From Trichodesmium sp. jk18x7bins.61 (GTDB lineage Bacteria; Cyanobacteriota; Cyanobacteriia; Cyanobacteriales; Microcoleaceae), in NCBI GenBank assembly GCA_022822685.1, contig JAJEAQ010000381.1, forward strand, positions 1 through 7,629: a stretch of 7,629 bases of DNA, read 5' to 3'. The translations under genes and the position numbers were made by a program. Every line of letters begins with the position of its first letter. The stretch's first letter is position 1. This document shows positions 1 through 4,549 of this stretch, piece after piece. The notes beneath the pieces were generated by a model, which worked only from the letters and a program-made list of their open reading frames with translations, was not told the origin of the DNA and did no database searches.

Positions 1-792
1 TTCACTACCCGTAAATTAAGTTTACATTCTTCAATCTTAATAAATATTTAGCTTAATTGGGTATTATTTCTAACTTCTTAATTTTATAATAATATTTGAT
101 TTATTAAGAAAAAATAAAAACTTTGTTTTTTTCAATATTATATACTAATAGCAAGATGTGCAACTTTCTACGAAAGAATAATGATTTCAATATCTTCTAA
201 TGCAAATTTGAGTTTTTTAATTAAATTATCTATATCTAAAATTTATTAAGCAGAACCGGTAAATTACATAAACATTTTCTCAAACCTTTGTCGGGACTAA
301 TACCAATTTGAGCAAAGAATGTTAAAAAGTGTGTATTTATAGGAATAGGGATTTTTAGTAAACATTTATCCAAATGGAATAGCCACGATTATTTCCTAAA
401 TTCTGTTTCGGACATATCTATATAAAAAAAAAGTTGGCGATCACCTTGATGCAGAAGAAGAGCGATCGCCAATTTCATCAGTCTAGTTATAAAGTAACCT
501 CAAAGAGGAGTAAAACTTAGTATTTTATGATTAAAGTTGAGTAGGGTAGGGTGGAAGCCTGGGCGGAAGTATGTTTTTCTGTAGAGAATATCTAGTAGTA
601 GACAAATACTGAAGTTGGTGAACTTGTTTTCACAAGCCCCAGAGTCTAAATGGTGGGGTCATTAGCTATTTTTGGCTATCTAAGATTTCCCAGACTGTCA
701 CCCCTCTAGCTTGATTGGAGAAATCCTGCTACGTTAAAGAGAATTCCCCTGCTTGCTTTGGATACTTGATTAACTAGACTTAATATAAACCT
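1..792. other. Gene-free AT-rich region upstream of lgt
   Basis: No open frame of useful length is visible on either strand. Positions 1-430 are very AT-rich with no clear structure beyond one copy of the short AATACCAATTT motif near 300, which recurs at 6643. Positions 434-472 form a hairpin listed separately. Positions 500-790 are less AT-rich and contain a G-rich patch (about 541-568) and small hairpins: CTTGT/ACAAG with a TTTC loop near 625, and CCCCA/TGGGG near 637-657. These could belong to the lgt leader or to a small RNA, but I recognise no family. No convincing -35/-10 pair for lgt was found. Confidence 0.6.
434..472 (-). terminator. Minus-facing intrinsic terminator-like hairpin with HIP1 site
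   Basis: TTGGCGATC (434-442) pairs perfectly with GATCGCCAA (464-472) across a 21-nt loop. On the minus strand the hairpin is followed directly by nine T residues (the A9 run at 424-432), the classic shape of an intrinsic terminator. The plus-strand side has only a weak tail. The right arm contains the HIP1 octamer GCGATCGC (462-469). No minus-strand gene is visible that it would serve, so it may stop an unrecognised RNA or antisense transcription. Confidence 0.5.
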
Positions 793-1668
793 ATGATAGT
801 AGAAATTCCCCTATTGCCTTTAGGCTTTGAATTTATTTCTCCTGGTCCAATTATTTTTCAGGTAGGAGCTGTGGCCATTCGTTGGTATGGACTTTTAATT
901 GCAACCGCAGTATTGCTTGGAGTTACCCTTTCTCAATACTTAGCTAAACGTCGTCATGTTAACCCAGAGTTGTTAGGCGATTTAGTGGTTTGGTTGGTAT
1001 TAACCGCTATTCCTGGGGCCCGATTGTATTATGTTTTATTTGAGTGGGAACAGTATCAACAAAATCCCGCTGATATTATTGCGATTTGGAAAGGAGGCAT
1101 TGCAATTCATGGAGCAATAATTGCTGGTGTGATCGCTGCTTTGATTTTTGCCAGAATTAATAAAGTCTCTTTTTGGCAGTTAGCAGATTTAGTGACTCCC
1201 TCTGTGATTTTAGGACAAGCGATCGGGCGGTGGGGTAATTTTTTCAATTCTGAGGCTTTTGGCAGCCCCACTGATTTACCCTGGAAATTGTATATTCCTA
1301 GAGCAAATCGTCCTCTGGAATATGTAAATTATGATTATTTTCATCCCACTTTTCTATATGAGTCTCTGTGGAATTTGATGGTATTTGGACTATTACTATT
1401 CCTTTTTTTTAGAAGTTTGCGCAGTCAGGCTCCACTGAAAGTAGGGAGTTTGTTTTTAGTTTATATGGTTGCTTATAGTAGTGGACGAATTTGGATTGAG
1501 GGGTTGCGGACTGATAGCTTAATGTTAGGGCCATTACGAATTGCTCAATTTGTGAGTTTAGCTGGTATTTTATTAGGATTAGGAGGTTTGGCTTGGCTAT
1601 ATTTATTCAAGCGACCTTTACCTGACGTATGGCCATCAGAAGGTAGAGTAGTCGATAACCCAGAGTAA
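793..1668 (+). CDS. lgt: Prolipoprotein diacylglyceryl transferase (Lgt)
   Basis: Lgt moves a diacylglyceryl group from phosphatidylglycerol to the lipobox cysteine of prolipoproteins, the first step of bacterial lipoprotein maturation, in the plasma membrane. The 291 residues match the usual family length. Visible signatures are the N-terminal SPGPIIF and IRWYGLLIA block (16-37), GGIAIHG (101-107) carrying the His that matches E. coli His103, the family signature GRWGNFFNSEAFG (145-157) with the Arg that matches E. coli Arg143, HPTFLYE (184-190), and SGRIWIEGLRTD (230-241) in the region of the essential C-terminal Arg. Several hydrophobic segments (about 30-48, 62-82, 104-120, 193-206, 217-231, 250-271) fit a multi-pass membrane protein. 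The start at 793 gives the N-terminus expected for cyanobacterial Lgt, although no Shine-Dalgarno is seen. cobM follows on the same strand after 252 bp. The call is secure. Confidence 0.97.
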   Translation: MIVEIPLLPLGFEFISPGPIIFQVGAVAIRWYGLLIATAVLLGVTLSQYLAKRRHVNPELLGDLVVWLVLTAIPGARLYYVLFEWEQYQQNPADIIAIWKGGIAIHGAIIAGVIAALIFARINKVSFWQLADLVTPSVILGQAIGRWGNFFNSEAFGSPTDLPWKLYIPRANRPLEYVNYDYFHPTFLYESLWNLMVFGLLLFLFFRSLRSQAPLKVGSLFLVYMVAYSSGRIWIEGLRTDSLMLGPLRIAQFVSLAGILLGLGGLAWLYLFKRPLPDVWPSEGRVVDNPE

Positions 1669-1757
1669 GGAATCGCCTGCAGATTCTAGAAATAGATTCT
1701 GAGAATCAAAGACCAAATCAAAGATTATGGTTTGAGAGATTCAATCTCATAAAAAAA

Positions 1758-1780
1758 GCCCTAGACACAAAGTCTAGAGC
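1758..1780 (-). terminator. Minus-facing terminator-like hairpin between lgt and cobM
   Basis: CTAGAC (1761-1766) pairs with GTCTAG (1772-1777) around an ACAAA loop, and the stem extends by two G-C pairs past one mismatch (1758-1759 with 1779-1780). On the minus strand it is followed by seven Ts (A7 at 1751-1757). The plus-strand side lacks a T-run, so it is a poor terminator for lgt. It would stop antisense transcripts coming from the cobM side before they enter lgt. A smaller hairpin GAGAT/ATCTC lies just before it (1736-1748). Confidence 0.45.
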
Positions 1781-1920
1781 CAAACCAGGGTGAATCTACC
1801 ATTCTCTTTATCAGAACATTAGTAGTCACATCCGGAAAGAAAAATTACACCTAAAACAGTTCGGGAGTCAGTAGCTACGATTTACTTTTATCTAATGATT
1901 AGACATCAAATATATTCAAG

Positions 1921-2760
1921 ATGAACAATACTGACCGCCTCGTACCAAAAGTTTACATCGTAGGAGCCGGGCCTGGCGATCCAGAACTACTGACGGTGAA
2001 GGCTTATAAACTCTTAGCAAGAGCAGATGTGATTCTATATGCAGATTCTCTAGTACCCAAGCAAATGTTACAGGATGTGCGCCCTGATGCTGAAATTATT
2101 AGAACAGCTAATAAAACTCTAGAGGAAATTGTACCTTTAATGATTGACCGAGTGCGAGGTGGTTGTTCTGTAGTGCGTCTTCATTCTGGAGATCCAAGTT
2201 TGTATGGGGCAGTTTATGAGCAAATACAACTTTTGGCTGAGGCCGAGATTGATTTTGAGATTGTGCCTGGAATTAGTGCATTTCAGGATGCAGCAGCTAA
2301 GTTAAAGGTAGAATTGACTGTACCTGGATTAGTGCAGACGATTATTTTAACTAGGATGAGTGGGAAAGCTACAGGAGTACCCCCCCGTGAAGAGTTGAGT
2401 AGTTTAGCATCTCATGGGGCAAGTTTATGTTTGTATTTGAGTGCCCGTCATGTTCAGGAGGCACAGCAAAAGTTAATGGAATATTATTCGCCTCAGATAC
2501 CTGTAGCAATATGTTATCGGTTGGGATGGCCTGATGAGCAGATTTGGGTTGTACCTTTGGAGAAAATGGCAATTATGACTGAGGAGAAAAATTTGGTGAG
2601 AACAACGCTTTATTTAATTAGTCCAGCTTTGGAGAAGGTTGAGAAAGTCAGGCGTTCTGGTCTCTATAATCCTAAACATACTCATTTATTTCGTAAATTT
2701 AACACGCCTGGCGGGAAGATAAGCGCTCTCCCGCAAAGGGAGCGTCAGGATGAGAGCTAG
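1921..2760 (+). CDS. cobM: Precorrin-4 C(11)-methyltransferase (CobM/CbiF family)
   Basis: This SAM-dependent enzyme methylates C-11 of precorrin-4, or of cobalt-precorrin-4 in the cobalt-early route, on the way to the corrin ring of B12-type cofactors. It is a cytoplasmic tetrapyrrole methylase. Signatures are the N-terminal VGAGPGDPELLTVKA (14-28), LHSGDPSLYGA (87-97) and IVPGISAFQDAAAKL (114-128), in the expected order, followed by the C-terminal domain with YLSARH (172-177) and a RTTLYLISPAL strand (227-237). The core appears to end near SGLYNPKHTHLFRK (246-259). The remaining ~20 residues (NTPGGKISALPQ onward) are unlike the family and are encoded by a palindromic repeat that continues past the stop, so the natural C-terminus has probably been replaced or extended. 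I know of nothing that separates the CobM and CbiF variants from sequence alone. No ribosome binding site is obvious. No other cobalamin gene is in the window. Confidence 0.94.
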   Translation: MNNTDRLVPKVYIVGAGPGDPELLTVKAYKLLARADVILYADSLVPKQMLQDVRPDAEIIRTANKTLEEIVPLMIDRVRGGCSVVRLHSGDPSLYGAVYEQIQLLAEAEIDFEIVPGISAFQDAAAKLKVELTVPGLVQTIILTRMSGKATGVPPREELSSLASHGASLCLYLSARHVQEAQQKLMEYYSPQIPVAICYRLGWPDEQIWVVPLEKMAIMTEEKNLVRTTLYLISPALEKVEKVRRSGLYNPKHTHLFRKFNTPGGKISALPQRERQDES

Positions 2761-2865
2761 CGTTATGTTTTCGGACACACAATTAACAATTAACAATTAT
2801 CAATTATCAATTATCAATTGATAATTGAAGCGATGTAGCTAACGCTAGGCTTCACTAACGTTGGA
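2711..2865. repeat. Composite dispersed repeat overlapping the 3' end of cobM
   Basis: The repeat begins inside cobM. The hairpin CTCCC/GGGAG (2728-2732 with 2738-2742) can extend to CGCT..AGCG past a 2-nt bulge. GCTCTC (2725-2730) also pairs with GAGAGC (2752-2757). CTAGCGTTA (2757-2765), which contains the cobM stop codon, is an exact inverted copy of TAACGCTAG (2840-2848), so the arms enclose an AT-rich heptamer array. The words GGGAGCG and GCGATGTAGCTAACGCTA are of a kind found as short dispersed repeats in cyanobacterial genomes (from memory, not searched). The 3' limit is approximate. Confidence 0.6.
2781..2828. repeat. AATTAAC/AATTATC heptamer array ending in a 22-bp palindrome
   Basis: Five tandem heptamers are visible: AATTAAC twice (2781-2794), then AATTATC three times (2795-2815). 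The last copy and a half form a perfect palindrome with the following bases (2807-2828, centred on AATT), so the array can fold as a hairpin. AT-rich heptamer arrays of this type are common between genes in cyanobacteria. No coding function is suggested. Confidence 0.75.
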
Positions 2866-3057
2866 TTTTTTACTATTGAATTTTGGGATCTGGAATCGGG
2901 AGTATATGTATGGTGGGCAAATGTTGAGTTATTGATCTCAATGGTAAATAAAAAAGCATGATATTTGTCCATCGTACTACTCTTCTTTTTGCAACATTAT
3001 TTGATCAATTTGATCTAACCTACATTCCGCACTTCATAATGTAGTATATATTTTCAA

Positions 3058-3078
3058 GGCAGAAGGCAGAGGGCAGAG
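3058..3078. repeat. GGCAGA(A/G) tandem heptamer, three copies
   Basis: GGCAGAA, GGCAGAG and GGCAGAG lie in tandem. This purine-rich heptamer is a familiar low-copy tandem motif of cyanobacterial intergenic DNA. The rest of 2870-3178 shows no coding potential and no other clear structure. Confidence 0.65.
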
Positions 3079-3179
3079 GTCTGAATATGTTATTCAATTC
3101 TAGAATTCCTACTAGAAAATTATCAAGACTCGTTAGAATAATTCAACCATAGAAAACTTAAAGAATAGGAAAAATCAAA

Positions 3180-3203
3180 ATACCTCTCAACACCGAGAGG
3201 TAT
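3180..3203 (-). terminator. Intrinsic terminator, probably for the small minus-strand gene
   Basis: ATACCTCTC (3180-3188) pairs perfectly with GAGAGGTAT (3195-3203) around a six-base AACACC loop. On the minus strand the hairpin is followed by TTTTGATTTTTCC and sits 10-14 bp after the possible stops of the minus-strand gene (3213 or 3217). On the plus strand the tail is CTTTATTTGTTATTT, so it could act in both directions. The perfect stem, compact loop and T-rich tails make this the best terminator in the window. Confidence 0.75.
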
Positions 3204-3212
3204 CTTTATTTG

Positions 3213-3459
3213 TTATTTAACTATTTTTTCGATAATTTGAGAGCATATTTTTATTTGCTCTAAAATATCTAATTGTGAGAATTTGATTCTCTTTTTGTTT
3301 TTTTTTGACTTCGGTCATCTCGTCGATTTCATCAGTGCTGCTAAATCCAACTGATACAACAACTTTTACAAGTTGTAAACGTATCATAACATCAGGATTT
3401 TTGAAAACAACCTTGATGTAGTTGCCTTTATATTTGACTTGAATTTTTACTGAAGGCAT
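3213..3459 (-). pseudogene. Small hypothetical protein, frame probably shifted at an A9 tract
   Basis: An ATG at 3459 opens an 80-codon frame ending at 3217. I do not recognise the family. The first ~52 residues (MPSVKIQVKYKGNYIKVVF, then a V-rich stretch) could form beta strands. Minus-strand A9 (3298-3306) falls in a Lys run. After it the annotated frame reads a poor-looking tail rich in N, R and K. If one A is skipped, the frame becomes NKKRIKFSQLDILEQ followed by IKICSQIIEKIVK and a stop at 3213-3215, an amphipathic helix that looks much more like real protein. Either the gene carries a one-base homopolymer error or mutation, or the tract slips during expression. A strong terminator just downstream supports a real transcription unit. 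An in-frame TGA at 3481-3483 limits the start to this ATG or a nearby ATT. Confidence 0.45.
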
Positions 3460-3469
3460 AATAGAGTTA

Positions 3470-3740
3470 GTGCGACCTGTTCATGTAGCTAAAGCTACAT
3501 GAAAGCTCCGACCGGGGTCGGCCACTGGTCGTCTGAAATGGGACATCGAGTCCCCTAGGGATTTTCACCCCTAGCCTTCACGGAAAAGACTCTATGAGGC
3601 CGACTACTCCTGTTCAGGTCGCGCGACAGGCTCAAGTAAGTAATGAAACAGTCCGAATGCAAGTTCCGTTTTCGCCTGTCGCGCGACCTAAGAAAGCTCC
3701 TCTAGGGGTCGGCCACCTGACCAGACTCTCCAAGTAAGTT
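3470..3740. repeat. GC-rich, strongly self-complementary island, possibly an IS relic or structured RNA
   Basis: Blocks I counted here are about 58-62% G+C, while flanking DNA is much more AT-rich. Perfect inverted repeats in order are: 11 bp at 3480-3490/3493-3503; CCGACC/GGTCGG at 3508-3521; GGGAC/GTCCC at 3540-3554 around ATCGA; CTAGGG/CCCTAG at 3555-3574; and AGGTCGCGCGACAGGC (3616-3631) against GCCTGTCGCGCGACCT (3674-3689), a 16-bp stem with a 42-nt loop. CTCT..AAGTAA/TTACTT..AGAG follows near 3726-3754. A 25-bp unit is duplicated: 3501-3525 and 3692-3716 share GAAAGCTCC, four variable bases, then GGGGTCGGCCAC, and both follow GCGACCT. The island may be a decayed transposable-element end (for example a tnpB 3' part with its guide-RNA scaffold) or a dispersed structured repeat. 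I cannot decide between these. Confidence 0.6.
3594..3737 (+). CDS. Possible 47-residue ORF or coding relic in the GC-rich island
   Basis: An ATG at 3594 opens 47 codons to TAA at 3735. The frame is open back to a TGA at 3534, so a longer, ATG-less relic of 66 codons is possible. The translation contains RPTTPVQVARQAQVSNETVR and later KKAPLGVGHLTRLSK, a composition that looks like real, basic protein. At the island's start another frame reads VRPVHVAKAT (from 3470) and then stops, a similar pattern. This suggests the C-terminal end of a longer protein that has been interrupted. A TnpB-type transposase tail is a guess without a diagnostic motif (no CxxC zinc finger is visible). No ribosome binding site was seen. 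The 16-bp inverted repeat lies inside this frame, so the reading may also be a by-product of RNA structure. Confidence 0.25.
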   Translation: MRPTTPVQVARQAQVSNETVRMQVPFSPVARPKKAPLGVGHLTRLSK

Positions 3741-3815
3741 TCGTTTACTTAGAGGCTAGACTGTTGTCAATGGTGGTACTGGCAGCAGTTGTTTACCGCC
3801 TATATTTATATAATA

Positions 3816-3902
3816 CCGCGTTCAACACCGTTTTTGCTTATATATCAAAAACTAAAATATTCAAATCAAGATAGATAATTTATCCTTAATCCGCGTTCAA
3901 CA
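3816..3902. promoter_or_regulatory. Two direct copies of CCGCGTTCAACA upstream of the RHH gene
   Basis: CCGCGTTCAACA occurs exactly at 3816-3827 and 3891-3902, 75 bp apart, and similarity continues as NNGTTNTT. Each copy holds an AAC-NNN-GTT half-palindrome (AACACCGTT, AACAATGTT). Each also has an A/T-rich hexamer about 13-14 bp beyond its end (TATATC at 3841, TATAAT at 3917). Small ribbon-helix-helix proteins often bind repeated operator sites before their own genes, so these are candidate operators. Duplicated promoter DNA is the alternative. Confidence 0.5.
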
Positions 3903-3922
3903 ATGTTATTTTTATGTATAAT
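3894..3922 (+). promoter_or_regulatory. Candidate promoter of the RHH gene
   Basis: TATAAT at 3917-3922 is a perfect -10 hexamer, with TG directly before it. A 17-bp spacer places the -35 at 3894-3899 (CGTTCA), a poor match to TTGACA but inside the second CCGCGTTCAACA copy. A regulator bound to that copy would compete with RNA polymerase. The start codon is 58 bp past the -10, leaving a leader of about 50 nt. Confidence 0.45.
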
Positions 3923-3980
3923 AATTATGGATAGTTATTATAGTTAATTTTTAATAACAAAAAGTTGAAGTTGAAGAAAT

Positions 3981-4214
3981 ATGGCAAAAAAGACAAATCA
4001 AGATATAAATAATCCTGGTTATAAGGTCGTCACAAGGGATGATAACGGTGAATTTGTATCAACTTATGAAAATCAGAGAACTAAACGTCTAGGAGTTCGT
4101 ATAGACGACGATTTATACAATTGGTTGTCTAGTCAATGTCAAGGTTCAGGCAAGACTAAATCAGAGATTGTTATTGAAGCTTTGGAGATGTTAAGGCGAT
4201 CAGACTGTGACTAA
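3981..4214 (+). CDS. Ribbon-helix-helix (CopG/Arc-type) DNA-binding protein
   Basis: This 77-residue protein has the layout of a ribbon-helix-helix regulator. A polar N-terminal arm of about 33 residues is followed by the DNA-contacting strand TKRLGVRIDDD (34-44), helix A DLYNWLSSQC (44-53), a Gly/Ser turn QGSGK (54-58) and helix B TKSEIVIEALEMLRR (59-73). Such proteins dimerise and insert a two-stranded sheet into the DNA major groove. Many are antitoxins or plasmid copy-number or conjugation regulators. No toxin gene follows: the next 335 bp are non-coding and the next gene is on the other strand, so this looks like an orphan regulator. The leader has only a weak purine-rich stretch (GTTGAAGAA) as ribosome binding site. 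Duplicated sites at 3816 and 3891 suggest autoregulation (inference). The family is fairly sure; the role is unknown. Confidence 0.8.
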   Translation: MAKKTNQDINNPGYKVVTRDDNGEFVSTYENQRTKRLGVRIDDDLYNWLSSQCQGSGKTKSEIVIEALEMLRRSDCD

Positions 4215-4285
4215 AAATTCTTGAATTGACTTATATCAGTTTTCTTGTGTGGTAAAAATTGAATAATAATTCGACAAGTTTTGAG

Positions 4286-4320
4286 AGGTAAGAGGAAGAA
4301 CTTTGCTCCTCCTCTTACCT
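4286..4320. terminator. Perfect 11-bp hairpin between convergent genes
   Basis: AGGTAAGAGGA (4286-4296) pairs perfectly with TCCTCTTACCT (4310-4320) across a 13-nt loop. No good T-run follows on either strand, so it is only a probable transcription end for the two converging genes. It lies 71 bp after the RHH stop. Confidence 0.4.
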
Positions 4321-4324
4321 TAAT

Positions 4325-4346
4325 ACCCCGCCCTTACAGGCGGGGT
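4325..4346 (+). terminator. GC-rich hairpin ACCCCGCC/GGCGGGGT
   Basis: ACCCCGCC (4325-4332) pairs with GGCGGGGT (4339-4346) around CTTACA and is followed by TTTAATAT, a short T-tail. It starts five bases after the preceding 11-bp hairpin, so the pair may act together as a bidirectional end signal. CCCCGCC...GGCGGGG hairpins are also found just behind tnpB genes at cyanobacterial IS200/IS605 ends (from memory), so an IS-end relic is the alternative. Confidence 0.45.
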
Positions 4347-4549
4347 TTAATATCAAGCCTGTAGAAAAAACCCATAATTTTGATGCACATATAATACTCT
4401 CAACTCTTATCCCACAACGGCTTTGAGGCGCTTGTCACCCCGTGATGTCTTACTGCCTAAAACATTGTAGCAATATGGGAAAATATAAATCCTGATTCTT
4501 TTGGTATTGCTTGTGCTTCCGGTGGTATCACTTGAATGAGTATACCTTC

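Larger units (their letters stand above)
4215..4549. other. Intergenic region with hairpins and possible decayed coding sequence
   Basis: The stretch lies between the convergent RHH and TonB-like genes. It holds the two hairpins listed separately (4286-4346). On the minus strand, just past the TonB-like stop, two overlapping frames look protein-like but are short. One continues the same frame after the stop (ILIQVIPPEAQAIPKES, then a stop near the ATGTTTTAG). The other ends in LGSKTSRGDKRLKAVVG and a stop. They could be remnants of a lost gene or of a mobile element, but I recognise neither. Confidence 0.4.

Noticed and set aside
500..790. 6S RNA, SRP RNA or other known small RNA upstream of lgt
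   Set aside because: Only short weak hairpins were found, with none of the conserved elements of these RNA families.
2369..2572. Minus-strand open frame inside cobM
   Set aside because: It is antisense to well-conserved CobM motifs and its translation looks like no protein family.
2781..2828. CRISPR-like array from the repeated heptamers
   Set aside because: The units are contiguous 7-mers without spacers, so it is a simple tandem repeat.
3470..3740. GTGCGACC at the island's start resembles a group II intron 5' end
   Set aside because: No domain V hairpin, no intron-encoded reverse transcriptase and no plausible exon junction are visible; the hairpin near 3726-3754 has its bulge on the wrong side.
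3981..4549. Toxin-antitoxin pair with the RHH protein as antitoxin
   Set aside because: No same-strand gene follows within 335 bp and no adjacent toxin-like frame was found; the upstream small gene is divergent and over 500 bp away.
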